Assembly (NCBI RefSeq): GCF_023094165.1
Contig: NZ_JALMDK010000008.1
Location: forward strand, 62,001-126,000
Origin: Crossiella sp. S99.2
GTDB lineage: Bacteria > Actinomycetota > Actinomycetes > Mycobacteriales > Pseudonocardiaceae
Direction: 5' to 3'
Length of the DNA stretch: 64,000 nucleotides
Below are positions 42,427-52,394 of this stretch, in pieces. The notes beneath the pieces are model-generated. The model was given only the letters and a program-made list of their open reading frames with translations, had not been told where the DNA came from and searched no databases. The position numbers were made by a program, and so were the translations under genes. How positions within the stretch are numbered: position 1 is the stretch's first letter; each line of letters starts with the position of its first letter.

Positions 42427-42648
42427 ATGACAGCGGGGACCGAACAGTCGGACGGCCAGCTCCCTACACCGAACGGGTGCCGGTGGTGCGGGCTCCCTTT
42501 GGCCGGACACTATCGGCAGTGGAAACCACCGGTCGGCTGGCACGGCTGGACGCCACCGACGGACCAGCAGCGCAAGCAACGCATGCGTGCCCGCCGCGAA
42601 CAGACCGACCGCACCGTTGACGACACCTTCCTCTTACGCTGCGGCTAG
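42427..42648 (+). CDS. Small CxxC protein typical of actinobacterial elements
   Basis: ATG 42427 has GGAGGG 4-5 bases upstream. The 73-residue protein has NGCRWCGLPLAGHYRQW (CxxC followed by His), then GWHGWTPPTDQQRKQRM, a layout I associate with small proteins on actinophages and integrative elements. Its C-terminal bases overlap the end of the convergent OLD-family gene. Function unknown. Confidence 0.7.
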   Translation: MTAGTEQSDGQLPTPNGCRWCGLPLAGHYRQWKPPVGWHGWTPPTDQQRKQRMRARREQTDRTVDDTFLLRCG

Positions 42649-44457
42649 CTCGCGCAACTCCTCGAAGAGCTTGCGAAGCGCTTCCGGCACGTCCTCGGGC
42701 TTGCGCAGGCTCAGCGCAAGCGAGCACATCATGTCGGGTTTGCCTTGCGGCCCGGCCTCGCTCCCCTGTCTGAGCATCTCCAGCACGTCGGAGCTGAACT
42801 TTCCGGAGCGCAGGACCGCGAAGTCGTGCGCGGTCCAATCTCTGGCCCTGCGTGGCCACCGTTCGTTGGCGACGCGAGCCCAGAGCGCGTCGTCGAAGAC
42901 GGCCTCGAACTCCGCGTGCCCCTCCGCCTCGCCGAGGAAGGTGGCGAAGTCGTTCGGCTGCGCGCCGAAGTGACGGGTGAGGTTGCTGTGGCTGAACATC
43001 CTGTTCCGTCGGCTGTCCGCGTCAGCCACCAGCCGGACGCGACGACCGCGGGCGGCCAGGTACGCCGCCAGGTGCAACGCGCCCTCGTTGTTGTCACAGG
43101 CCCACAGCGCGATACCGGCCGCCTGTAGCGTCAATCCTTCGCTCAGCCGGAATAACAGCGGGAACGCCTGCTGCTCGCTCGGCCCCTCAACCGCGACGAA
43201 CAGCCGCTCGTGCAACAGCACGGAGTTGCGGATGCCCAGGCTCTCCGCGACCTTCCCCAGGAAGCGGTCGATCTCCTCATGCGTCTCATGACCGAGGCGC
43301 TCAACGACGGTGTGGCCATCCACGAGCTTGAGGTTGACCACGTCGGCGATGTCGACGCCGTCGATGAGGTTCATCGAGTGCGTCGCGACCACGACATTGA
43401 CGTTCGGGATGGCGCTCTGTTCCCTGATCAGGTCCATCACGGCGCGCTGGAACCGGTAGTCGAGGTGCGTGTCCGGCTCGTCGTAGACGACGATCGTCTG
43501 TACCGGCGGTGGCGTCGGTTCGTCGTCGTCACCAACGGTCGCCTCGTTCGGGTTCTTCTCGGCCAGCAGTTGGCTGGCCCACTCCCAGATCGCCAGCGAG
43601 ATCCGCCGGGTGCTGCCCTGGCCGGCCCGGTCGAGCTCGACCGGGCCACGGTTGCCGCGGACAAGGCGCAGGTTGGCGTTCCGGAACCCCTTCTTGAACG
43701 AGACCTCGGGTTCGACGACGAGGTCGGTGATGTCGGGGCAGCGGAGCTTGATGTGGTCGCACAACGACTTCGAGTCCGTGCGGAGCCGTTGCTTGATCTC
43801 CTCTTCGATCTCCCCGACCCGGCCGAGCAGGTCCGGGGCGTTCGTGTGCTCGTCGAAGCGGGTCGTCAGCGCCGCGACCACGGCCTGCTCCGGTGTCTGT
43901 GCCCTGCCATCGAAGGCAAGCAGCCGGGGCAGGCGCGCCGACAGACCGGCCGGCGCCGTCACCCAGTCCTCGTCGTCGCTGATCTCGCGGGCGTACTCCC
44001 GCAAGACCTTCAGGTAGTCGGCCTTGCGGCTAGCCTCGGGACTGAGGTTGTACTTCTTGACCAGCCCGCGCAGTTCTGTCGCGCCCAGACTCTCCAAGTT
44101 ACGCAGCTCCTCGTCCGCGGGCACCGCGATCAGGCATTCCCATCCGTTCCGCTCGGTGCCGAACACTCGTCGCATCAGCATCCACTCCGGAAGCAGGAAC
44201 TGGCTTTGCTCCCAGGGGTCAAGCATGAACAGGCCGGTTACCTCGACCGAACCGCAGCGGCCCTCCGAGCTGTCGGGCAGGTACGACAGATCCGCGGGTG
44301 CCATCTGGTGCTCGCCGAGCAGAAAGCCCAGTGCTACCAGCGCTGCGGTCTTGCCGCCGTCGTTGTGTCCGGCCACGATCGTCGGCGAGCCGATGGGCAC
44401 TTCCCTGATCTCGGTGAGCGACCGGAATCCGGTCACTGAGTAATTCTCCAGGCGCAC
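42634..44457 (-). CDS. OLD-family ATPase/TOPRIM nuclease
   Basis: The 607-residue protein has an AAA/ABC ATPase start: FRSL motif and Walker A GHNDGGKT (residues 30-37), ABC signature-like RAGQGSTRRISLAIWEW, Walker B VVYDEPDTHLD and H-loop ATHSMNLID. The C-terminal part is a TOPRIM nuclease: FVAVEGPSEQQ with the Glu (about 420) and LVADADSRR with two Asp (about 480). This is the layout of stand-alone OLD nucleases, several of which block phages. No helicase partner (GajB) is adjacent, so it is not Gabija. It is divergent from the Wadjet operon. Confidence 0.85.
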   Translation of the reverse strand: MRLENYSVTGFRSLTEIREVPIGSPTIVAGHNDGGKTAALVALGFLLGEHQMAPADLSYLPDSSEGRCGSVEVTGLFMLDPWEQSQFLLPEWMLMRRVFGTERNGWECLIAVPADEELRNLESLGATELRGLVKKYNLSPEASRKADYLKVLREYAREISDDEDWVTAPAGLSARLPRLLAFDGRAQTPEQAVVAALTTRFDEHTNAPDLLGRVGEIEEEIKQRLRTDSKSLCDHIKLRCPDITDLVVEPEVSFKKGFRNANLRLVRGNRGPVELDRAGQGSTRRISLAIWEWASQLLAEKNPNEATVGDDDEPTPPPVQTIVVYDEPDTHLDYRFQRAVMDLIREQSAIPNVNVVVATHSMNLIDGVDIADVVNLKLVDGHTVVERLGHETHEEIDRFLGKVAESLGIRNSVLLHERLFVAVEGPSEQQAFPLLFRLSEGLTLQAAGIALWACDNNEGALHLAAYLAARGRRVRLVADADSRRNRMFSHSNLTRHFGAQPNDFATFLGEAEGHAEFEAVFDDALWARVANERWPRRARDWTAHDFAVLRSGKFSSDVLEMLRQGSEAGPQGKPDMMCSLALSLRKPEDVPEALRKLFEELRELAAA

Positions 44458-44716
44458 GACCGTTCGACACTCCCACTCTGTCTAGCCGCGAAGGCGACAA
44501 GGATACGCAGCGTGCATCGACGGAGGGACCCAGCTCGCCAACGATGGTCGATCTCTCTAGATTCCAGATTCCTTGGTACACAACATTTCCCGTAAACGAG
44601 GGATTCAGAATTGCCATGTTGGAGTAACTTGCGCTCTTCGACGGGACGTGTCCCCGTCCGTACCGGGACACGATGAGCCAAGGCTGCTGCTGATCATGGG
44701 GGGAGGACAAACGTCG

Positions 44717-46300
44717 GTGCGACGTGGAACAGGTGACCGGCAGCAGCTCCTGGCGTACGCGACGGGTGAGCACGCCCCGGAGTACCGAGCGATCATGGAC
44801 GTGTTCCTGGACGCGGCCGCCAGTTACGAGCTGCCACTACGGGTCGAGCAGATCGACACCGCGTTACGCTCGGCGGAACCCCCGCTGGAGCTGGCGCGGC
44901 ACATCCTCAACGACAGGCTGGAGAAACTGGCCGGATGGGGCAACCTCCTACCAGACGAGGACAACTCCTACGCCACCAGCCTCGATGCCTACCGCCAGCG
45001 CGAACGGGTCTATGACCTCAGCCAGGAAGGCGAGTCCGCGCATGACGCGTTGGCCGGGTTCGAGGACGGGCTCCGCCGGCAGGTCGGCCTGCAACGCGTC
45101 GCGCTGGCCCGAGTGCTCGAACTGCTCACCACGCTGGTGTCGTTGCTGAAGGTGCGGGCCATCGCCGGCACCGCCGTCTACCACGCCGTCGAGGAGCTGC
45201 ACCGCACCTTCAAGTCGCTGACCAGCAACGCCAGTGCCTTCGTGCACCAGGTCAACCGGATGCTCAACGCCGTCACTGTCAACGTCGACGAGTACCAGGT
45301 GTTCAAGGTCGAGACCATCGTCTACATCTCCGAGTTCAGCGACGACCTGGCCGACGTCTCCGCCGATATCCGCCGCGCACTCGCCGACTTGCACCAGATC
45401 GGTCCTGATCGACTGGCACAGGGCCTGGACGTCGCCGGTGAGAGCGCCGGTGAGCTCGAAGCCGGCCCCGGGCACGACCGAGACTCCTGGGCCGATGTGG
45501 CGTGGCGGCACGTCTCGGGTGTCCGGGAATGGTTCGAGCCCAGCACCGAGACCGTGTCGGGCGTCGACAAGCTTCGGAAGGTCCTCCTACGGGCCGTCGG
45601 GGGCATCGGCAAGGTCCTCGATCGTCTCGACATCGCCCGCAGGGCCCCTTCCGCCTGGTCCGAGGATGTCATCGGCATGGCCAGGAGGTTTCACCAGACC
45701 GAAGACGACCACGAGTCGCACCGCCTGTGGTACTCGGCCACGGGTCTGGGCGGCGCGCGGCACTTCACCGAGGAGGACCCCGGCCAGCTCTACGCGCCGA
45801 CGCGAACCTGGCACCAGGTCCCGGTGCCACCGATGATGATCCGGCTACGCTCGATCAGCACTTCGGATCAGCCACGGCGCGCGCCGCACGTGTCCGATCA
45901 CCGCGCCGACAAGCACTGGCTGGCCGTCAAGGCGCTCAACGACAAACAGATCAACGAGGAGGCTCGGGCCACGCTGGTCGCGCTCGGACGCGTCCGGCTG
46001 TCCGAGGTCACTCAGCGGTTGGAGTACACCTGCCTGTTGCTCCTGATCGGTCTCATTCAGAAGGCCCATCACGCCCGACTCGATGGCACCGGAGTCCGCC
46101 GGACGCGGAGCACCGACGGCCGCCTGCAGATCGCACTCGGGGCCGACCGGTCGTCGGAGGCCGCAGTACTGCACACGGTTGGCGGATACGTGACCTTGGC
46201 CGACTTCGAGGTCGAGATCACCTGGACCCGAGGGACGATCGGCACTGGTCCCGAGGACACACCTGCCGAGCAGTGGGACGAGGAGGACGAGTCATGGTGA
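44717..46300 (+). CDS. jetA: Wadjet subunit JetA (TIGR02677-type)
   Basis: The kleisin-like subunit of a Wadjet plasmid-defence complex. GTG 44717 has GGGAGGA 9 bases upstream, so it is chosen over ATG 44696 and other upstream starts. The 527-residue protein begins QQLLAYATGEHAPEYRAIMD and has the extended helical body of TIGR02677 proteins, with winged-helix-like segments (LEYTCLLLLIGLIQKAHH) and an acidic end (EEDESW). The next gene overlaps its stop by 7 bases. JetA bridges the JetC SMC-like dimer. Confidence 0.88.
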   Translation: MRRGTGDRQQLLAYATGEHAPEYRAIMDVFLDAAASYELPLRVEQIDTALRSAEPPLELARHILNDRLEKLAGWGNLLPDEDNSYATSLDAYRQRERVYDLSQEGESAHDALAGFEDGLRRQVGLQRVALARVLELLTTLVSLLKVRAIAGTAVYHAVEELHRTFKSLTSNASAFVHQVNRMLNAVTVNVDEYQVFKVETIVYISEFSDDLADVSADIRRALADLHQIGPDRLAQGLDVAGESAGELEAGPGHDRDSWADVAWRHVSGVREWFEPSTETVSGVDKLRKVLLRAVGGIGKVLDRLDIARRAPSAWSEDVIGMARRFHQTEDDHESHRLWYSATGLGGARHFTEEDPGQLYAPTRTWHQVPVPPMMIRLRSISTSDQPRRAPHVSDHRADKHWLAVKALNDKQINEEARATLVALGRVRLSEVTQRLEYTCLLLLIGLIQKAHHARLDGTGVRRTRSTDGRLQIALGADRSSEAAVLHTVGGYVTLADFEVEITWTRGTIGTGPEDTPAEQWDEEDESW

Positions 46301-47469
46301 CCTCGGGGGTGTCCGACGAGCACAGCAGGGCCGAGTTCGCCCGGTGTATTCGCGCTCTGCTCCGCGAACCGATGCTTGACTGGTCCGTCGGCGAGGTGTT
46401 CGGCCTTGTCGTCAGGCGGCAGCGTGCGCTCCACGCTTGGTTCTCCTCGAACGTCGGCTGGGAACTGAAGGTCGAAGCGGAGAAGGGGTTCGCGCGGTTA
46501 CGCAAACTCACGACCGATGTCGCGGTCCTACGGCCGATGATGACCACCGGACGCTGGCAGCCGTTCCCGTTCGACCGTTCCCGCTACTCACTTCTCTGTG
46601 TCGTGGCCGCGGTCCTGCGCGAGTTCCCCCGCGGCCAGGTATCGCTGCAGGAGATCGTCAAACGGGTCGCCATCCGAACCACTGCCGACGACGCGTTGCC
46701 CGGCTACACGGCAACCGGCGACCAGCGCTCCGCGATGGTGGACGTGCTGAAGGAGATGACCAGGATCGGCGTGATCACCCTCGTGGACAACGAGGGTGAC
46801 TACGAGCTGCAGGACGGCGCGGACGCCCTGTACGACATCGACGAGCACCGCTTGGTGGACATCTTCGTCTCCTTCGCCCCGGCGCCGCAGTCCACAGTCC
46901 AGGACAGCTCTCCCGCCATCCTCGGCGAGGAACGCCTTACCTCCGCGCAGCAGCAGTCCGCGCGGAGGATGGTGATGCGACGACTGCTCGATGAACCCGT
47001 CGTGTACGTCGACAGTCTCTCGGCGGTCGAACGTCGGTGGCTCGACACCGGCACGCGCCAGCTGAGCCGCCTGCTGTCGGATACCGGGTTCGAGCTGGAG
47101 GTCCGCCGGGACGGCTGGTGCGCGATCGACCCGACTACCGAAAGCACCGACACCGAGTTCCCCCGCCTGAACGCGATCGTCGACCAAGCTGCGCTGATGG
47201 TGTGCATGCGGCTCAACACGGAAGAGGCCGAGCTGCCCCGCTGGATTCCGTCCGGACGGCTGCTCGTCGAAATCGGACGGCTGCTCGCGGAGCGACCAAC
47301 CTGGGCGAAGACCTACCGCAAGGCGGGCGGTGGCGAACACCTCACGAGTCAGGTCAGCGACCGCCTGTGCGCCTTCGGGCTGGCCCGGCCAGATCGCAAT
47401 GGATTGGTGCTTCAGTCCGCGCTGGGCCGGTTCCGCCAGGTCATCATCAGCGGCCGGGAGGACCGATGA
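46294..47469 (+). CDS. jetB: Wadjet subunit JetB (TIGR02678-type)
   Basis: The 391-residue protein from ATG 46294 has a winged-helix architecture (LRKLTTDVAVLRPMMTTG, YSLLCVVAAVLREFP, QVSLQEIVKRVAIR). Its position between JetA and JetC and its overlaps (7 and 4 bases) identify it as the KITE-like JetB subunit. TIGR02678 is one of the four families in this conserved neighbourhood. The upstream-extended frame (from 45502) is excluded because its first 264 codons overlap JetA. Confidence 0.87.
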   Translation: MVTSGVSDEHSRAEFARCIRALLREPMLDWSVGEVFGLVVRRQRALHAWFSSNVGWELKVEAEKGFARLRKLTTDVAVLRPMMTTGRWQPFPFDRSRYSLLCVVAAVLREFPRGQVSLQEIVKRVAIRTTADDALPGYTATGDQRSAMVDVLKEMTRIGVITLVDNEGDYELQDGADALYDIDEHRLVDIFVSFAPAPQSTVQDSSPAILGEERLTSAQQQSARRMVMRRLLDEPVVYVDSLSAVERRWLDTGTRQLSRLLSDTGFELEVRRDGWCAIDPTTESTDTEFPRLNAIVDQAALMVCMRLNTEEAELPRWIPSGRLLVEIGRLLAERPTWAKTYRKAGGGEHLTSQVSDRLCAFGLARPDRNGLVLQSALGRFRQVIISGREDR

Positions 47470-50400
47470 ACAGCATCGCGCCCGCCGAGATCCTGCACGG
47501 TTTGCCGATGCCGAACCGACGACGCTGGCAGCCGTTGCGGGCAGGCATCCTGGGTCTTTTCCGCTACGACGAGCAGATCTTCACCTTCTACCGTGGGCGT
47601 CTGCTGCTCCGTGGCAACAACGGCACCGGCAAGTCGATGGCGCTCGAAGTCCTGCTGCCGTTCTTGCTGGACGCCGATCTGCGGCCGGAGAAACTGTCCA
47701 CCTTCGGCAGCCGGACCCGCACCATGCACACCTGGCTCATCGGCCATGACAGCAACCCAGACCGGACGAGTGCCCGCGGCTATGTCTGGGTGGAGTACGG
47801 CCGGATCACCGACCAGGGCGCGCAGTTTTTCACCACCGGGGCGGGCCTCCAGGCCACCAGGTCGAGCAAGAACACGAACGCGTGGTACTTCACCACCTCG
47901 GCGCGGATCGGCCGGGAACAGGGACAACTCCACCTCGGTTCCGCCGGTACCGAGGCAGTGGGCCAGAACCAGCTCACGGCCGACCTGGAGAGCCTGAGTG
48001 TCCTCGGCCTCAGCGGTCGGATCCACTCGACATCCGGGGCGTACCGGGATGAGGTCAACCGAGTGCTGTACCGGCTGGAGGAGCGGCAGTTCGACGCTCT
48101 TCGCAAGGCAATGCTCAACCTCCGCAAGCCGAAGCTGTCCGACAAGCTGTCGGAGGACAAGCTCGCGGAGGTGCTCAGGGAGTCGCTGCCACCGGTCGAC
48201 GAGGTGGTCACCGAGGAGCTGGCCGATGGGTTCGAGCGGTTGGACCGGCACCGGGAGAAGGCACGCCAGCTGCTTGAGGCGGAGGCCGCACTCACCAAGG
48301 TGTTCAATGCCTACCTCGGCTACCTGCACGCACTCATCGGCCTGCGCTCGACGGCGCTGGCCGCCAGTGCGAACCTGCTGGACGAGACGATGGTCCGGCA
48401 CAAGGCACTCTCCGCCGCACTCACCACGGCGAAGACGGACTTCAACTCCGTGCAAGAGGCGAAAAAAACAGTCACTGACAAGGTCCGAACAGCCACCGCC
48501 GAGCTTCAGGCGATCGAGAAGCTGCCGCTGTTCGCCCAAGGCGCCCAGATCGAACCGCTCCGGGAGAAGGCGGACGGCCTGCGATCGGCGGCCAACAGCC
48601 TGGACGGCCGCGCCCAGCTCACGCGGTATACCGCCGCGGCCCTACATCACAAGGCCGAGCTGGCCAACGTCGCCGCGCAGGAAGCGCAGGCCGGTCGCGG
48701 TGCGGCCGGAGAGGCCGCCGAACGTGCCGCGCTCGACCTGTCCAGGCGCTCGTTGTGGGAGCTGGCGGTCCGGCTCGCCGCCGAGTTCGCCGAACACGAG
48801 GACCCGCGCCGGCACTCGCCGATCGCGGCCCAGAGATTGCACTCGGCCTGTGAGGAGGCGGACAAGGAGCTCGAACACCTGCTGATGTTGACCCGACGGT
48901 CCACGGACGCGGCAGACCGGCTGGCCACTGCGGTAGAGCGAACCCGAAGCGCCAAGGACGCTGTCACCTCCGCCCAGGAAGCCGTCGTCACCGCCAATCA
49001 TGCCTGCGCGGAACAGATCGATCTCTACCTGGAGGCCGTGGCGGACTGGGTCGGCACCAGCCCGCAACTGACCGTCGGTGCACCCGCGCCCGCTGAATGG
49101 CCACGGGCCACGTGCGAGCAGGCGGTCGCCGATTGGACCACCGACGCCCGCCAAACGCGCCAGCGGCAACTGAGCGTCATGGCCGGTGAGCTCGCCAAGG
49201 CACGGCCCGTCGTGGCCGGGCTCCCTGAACACCTCGGCGAATTCGGTGACTACCTCGACACGCTTCGCGGCTCGCTGCGCCAGTTGTGGGAGGACGCGTG
49301 GCGACTGCGTGGCGAACGGGTCGCGTTCGCGGACACTGTGGCGCGGTGGGTGCTCGGCCTACGTGAACTGCCACTCGGGCTGGCGGTTCCGGACCACCTC
49401 TCGGCGCCCGCTCCGCTCCAGCTCACCCGGGACCAGGTCCGCACCTGGACCGATCTGGCGTTCGGCAGGCGCTCACAGCAGCTTGCCGAGGCGGCGGTAC
49501 CACTGCGAATGGAGATCGACGAGAACGACCGTGCCCACGACGAAGCCCGATCCGAGCTCGACCAGCTCATCGAGGGTGCGGTCCAGGCACCCGAGCCGCC
49601 TGGCACGCGCCTTGCCAGCCGCGCCGAACGGCCGGGCGCACCGTTTTACCTGCTTGTCGACTTCCTCGACGCTGACGACACCGAGGCCTGTGCGCTGCTT
49701 GAGGCAGCGCTGGAAGGCGCCGGACTGCTCGACGCCTGGGTACTGCCCGACGGCTCCGTGCTCGCCGATCAGGACGGCAGGCCGGTGGCCGACCTCGTGC
49801 TGACCACCATGAGCGCACCGGTGCCAGGCTCGCTGGCCGGGGCACTGCGACCGGACCCCTCGCTTGCTGACGGCAACTGTCCCATGCCGGAGTCCGTGGT
49901 GACCGCCCTGCTGGAGCGAGTGCGGCTGGTACCCACGGTCCAGCAGGACTTCGGCGATCATCTGACTGTCGGCCTCGATGGGAGCTGGGCGATCGGTCCG
50001 CTTCGTGGTGCGTACCACAAGGACACGTCCGAGTATGTCGGCGCGGCCAGCCGGGAAGCACGCCGCCGCCGCCGTATACACGAGCTGGCGGAGATCCTGC
50101 AGGAGCTGGCGGTTGAGCGGCGCCGTCTGAATGAGGTGCTCACCGCGAACGAAGAGTCCGGCCGGCGGCTCACCGACGAACGGGCCGGCGTCCCCGATGA
50201 CGAGGCTTGGCGGCAGACGGACAACGTGGTCGTCCGTACCCGGACACGGTTCACCCACCAGCTTGCCGTGGTGGCCACCGGGGTGCGGAAGGTGGCGGAC
50301 GCGGTGGCCAAGGCGGCCGAGCAGGGCAACACCGCCCTCTCCCCGGTTGGCAGCACCCCGATCGAGATCGATGCGCACCCGCTGACCGCCTGGGCCGATG

Positions 50401-52394
50401 GCGGGCTCGCGGGTCTCGGGGAGCTGGCCGATTCGGTTACGACCCTGGTGTGGGAGCAGGATGTGCGGGTGTTGGACGCGGTCCGCTGGCCCGATGAGGC
50501 AGTGTCGCGGATGAGGACGCAGTGCGGACAGGCCATCGCGGTCTTCGACACCGCGACCGAGATTGTCGATCAACGGCAGCGCGATTTGGACGAGCAGGTC
50601 CGTGCGCTGCCAAGTCCTGCGGCATTGGCCGAGTGCAGATCCGACCTCGTTGCCAAGGAGACGATGGTCGCCGTCGAGACACGTCAGCTCAAGACCTTTC
50701 AACAGGAGGAGACAACCCGGCGAAACGAGGCGGAATCAGCACAAATGGTTGCCGATACCGCGCTCCGGCTAGCCGACCTGACCGGCAAGCAGGAGTGGCT
50801 GCCTGAACTGCGCAAGAACCTCGGCCAGTTCCGGGTCGACGGCCAGTCCTGGCTGGGTGCGGCGGCGCTGGCGGAGGAACGGAGCATCGAGGCGGGTCAG
50901 CGGACGGCGGACGCCGTCGAGGCAGCCGGGGTGGCGGAGGCCGCACGCCAAGAGGCCGACACCGCCATTGCCACGGCGAAGGACGCGGAGCGCCAGTACG
51001 AGCGGCTCAACGCCGACATGGGCAAGCCCTACCAGGAGTTGATGGCCAATCATGCCGAGCTGGCGGCTGGGCTGGTCCATAACGAGGAGGAACTGGCGAA
51101 GGCCAGTGCCAAGGAGCTGGAGACGCACGGCGAGGTCCAGCGGCTCGCCGCCGAATCGGCGGCTGCCGGGGAAACCGCCAACCGGGCTCGTCGGGCCCTG
51201 GCCGGCGACGCGAACCAGTTCGCCGACCTGCACCGGCTCGGGCTGATCGCCGCCGTGAGCGAGGAGCTGGCAGAGGCCGCCCCGGCGCTGCCGCTCACGT
51301 TCGAGGACAGTCCGGACCGACTGCCCGACCTGTGCGCGTGGGCCGCGAGAATCGCGGACGTCGTTCCGCGACAGAGCCGTGACGGCAGGCAGCTGGACGC
51401 CGCGCACACCAGGGTCGGCGCCGTTCGCCAAGAGATCGAGGCCCAGCTCGCTGGACGAGTCGTACTCCGGGAGCGCTTCGACCGGGGCAGTGTGCTGGTC
51501 GTCACCGGTGCCCGCAATGGCCTCGAACGTCCGCTGCGGGCCACGCTGCGTCAGCTGCTCGACGAACGGAAGGAGATCGACGATCTGCTGCGGGCCAGTG
51601 AATCGGAGGTGTTCGAGCGGTTCCTGTCCGACGAGGTGCGGCTTACGGTCAGCAACCACCTCCGTGCCGCGAAGACGCTGCTGTCCCAGGCGAACCAGCT
51701 CATGGGCGCACACCCGACGGGATCCGGATTGCGCTTCCAACTGGGGTGGGAGCCAGACCCGAAAGGCGACATGCCCGACCGGGTGCTCGAACACCTGAAG
51801 AAGCCGGCGGGCACGCTCTGGCCGAGTCAACGGGCGGAGCTGATCGAGTTCTACCAGAAGCGGATCCAGCGAGAACGAGGCAAGAATCTCGGGATGACCT
51901 GGCGAGAGCAGATGGCGCGGCTGCTCGATTACCGGCTGTGGTTCCGGTTTGTGCTGATGGTCAGCCGCGATGACGGACCGCCAGCTCGATTGAGCAGTAG
52001 GCTGCACGCCCAGATGTCTGGCGGTGAGAAGGCGATCGCCTTGCACATGCCACTGTTCGCGGCGGCGGCTACGCACTGCCAGGCCAGCCGCATCCGCGTG
52101 ACGGAGAACAACGACAACGGCCCGGGTTGCCCTCGGCTGATCTTGCTCGACGAGGTCTTCGCCGGGGTCGACGCCGAGAACCGCGGCGCGTTGTTCGCGC
52201 TCGTCAAACACCTGGACCTCGACCTCGTGGCCACCAGCGAGTCCGAGCAGGGCCTGCATCCGCAGCTGGACGGTTTGGCGATCTACCATCTTGTCGTCGA
52301 CCAGGCCTTGGACGGTGTACTCGCGGTACACACCGTCTGGGACGGCCGGGAGGAACACCACATGCTGGAGCACGAGATGAGCGGCCTCGGATGA
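47466..52394 (+). CDS. jetC: Wadjet subunit JetC (SMC-like ATPase, TIGR02680-type)
   Basis: The 1642-residue ATPase is the motor of the system. It has Walker A GNNGTGKS (residues 50-57), long coiled-coil arms (Ala/Glu/Arg/Leu-rich, about 230-500 and 1040-1450), a hinge-like globular part around 640-830, an ABC signature MSGGEKAIAL (about 1516-1525) and Walker B LILLDEVFAGVD (about 1558-1569). The protein start at ATG 47466 (overlapping the JetB stop) is preferred over the upstream-open frame. The arms extrude loops of closed circular DNA. The length is typical for long TIGR02680 members. Confidence 0.9.
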   Translation: MNSIAPAEILHGLPMPNRRRWQPLRAGILGLFRYDEQIFTFYRGRLLLRGNNGTGKSMALEVLLPFLLDADLRPEKLSTFGSRTRTMHTWLIGHDSNPDRTSARGYVWVEYGRITDQGAQFFTTGAGLQATRSSKNTNAWYFTTSARIGREQGQLHLGSAGTEAVGQNQLTADLESLSVLGLSGRIHSTSGAYRDEVNRVLYRLEERQFDALRKAMLNLRKPKLSDKLSEDKLAEVLRESLPPVDEVVTEELADGFERLDRHREKARQLLEAEAALTKVFNAYLGYLHALIGLRSTALAASANLLDETMVRHKALSAALTTAKTDFNSVQEAKKTVTDKVRTATAELQAIEKLPLFAQGAQIEPLREKADGLRSAANSLDGRAQLTRYTAAALHHKAELANVAAQEAQAGRGAAGEAAERAALDLSRRSLWELAVRLAAEFAEHEDPRRHSPIAAQRLHSACEEADKELEHLLMLTRRSTDAADRLATAVERTRSAKDAVTSAQEAVVTANHACAEQIDLYLEAVADWVGTSPQLTVGAPAPAEWPRATCEQAVADWTTDARQTRQRQLSVMAGELAKARPVVAGLPEHLGEFGDYLDTLRGSLRQLWEDAWRLRGERVAFADTVARWVLGLRELPLGLAVPDHLSAPAPLQLTRDQVRTWTDLAFGRRSQQLAEAAVPLRMEIDENDRAHDEARSELDQLIEGAVQAPEPPGTRLASRAERPGAPFYLLVDFLDADDTEACALLEAALEGAGLLDAWVLPDGSVLADQDGRPVADLVLTTMSAPVPGSLAGALRPDPSLADGNCPMPESVVTALLERVRLVPTVQQDFGDHLTVGLDGSWAIGPLRGAYHKDTSEYVGAASREARRRRRIHELAEILQELAVERRRLNEVLTANEESGRRLTDERAGVPDDEAWRQTDNVVVRTRTRFTHQLAVVATGVRKVADAVAKAAEQGNTALSPVGSTPIEIDAHPLTAWADGGLAGLGELADSVTTLVWEQDVRVLDAVRWPDEAVSRMRTQCGQAIAVFDTATEIVDQRQRDLDEQVRALPSPAALAECRSDLVAKETMVAVETRQLKTFQQEETTRRNEAESAQMVADTALRLADLTGKQEWLPELRKNLGQFRVDGQSWLGAAALAEERSIEAGQRTADAVEAAGVAEAARQEADTAIATAKDAERQYERLNADMGKPYQELMANHAELAAGLVHNEEELAKASAKELETHGEVQRLAAESAAAGETANRARRALAGDANQFADLHRLGLIAAVSEELAEAAPALPLTFEDSPDRLPDLCAWAARIADVVPRQSRDGRQLDAAHTRVGAVRQEIEAQLAGRVVLRERFDRGSVLVVTGARNGLERPLRATLRQLLDERKEIDDLLRASESEVFERFLSDEVRLTVSNHLRAAKTLLSQANQLMGAHPTGSGLRFQLGWEPDPKGDMPDRVLEHLKKPAGTLWPSQRAELIEFYQKRIQRERGKNLGMTWREQMARLLDYRLWFRFVLMVSRDDGPPARLSSRLHAQMSGGEKAIALHMPLFAAAATHCQASRIRVTENNDNGPGCPRLILLDEVFAGVDAENRGALFALVKHLDLDLVATSESEQGLHPQLDGLAIYHLVVDQALDGVLAVHTVWDGREEHHMLEHEMSGLG

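Noticed and set aside
42634..44457. Gabija GajA
   Set aside because: The ATPase/TOPRIM layout fits, but no UvrD-like GajB helicase follows; the neighbouring genes are a small CxxC protein and the Wadjet operon.
45502..47469. A 655-residue version of JetB starting at 45502
   Set aside because: Its first 264 codons lie inside JetA in another frame; ATG 46294 overlapping the JetA stop is the natural start.
47037..52394. A 1785-residue JetC starting inside JetB
   Set aside because: The extra 143 codons overlap JetB in another frame and are Arg/Pro-rich; ATG 47466 gives a normal SMC-like N-terminus.
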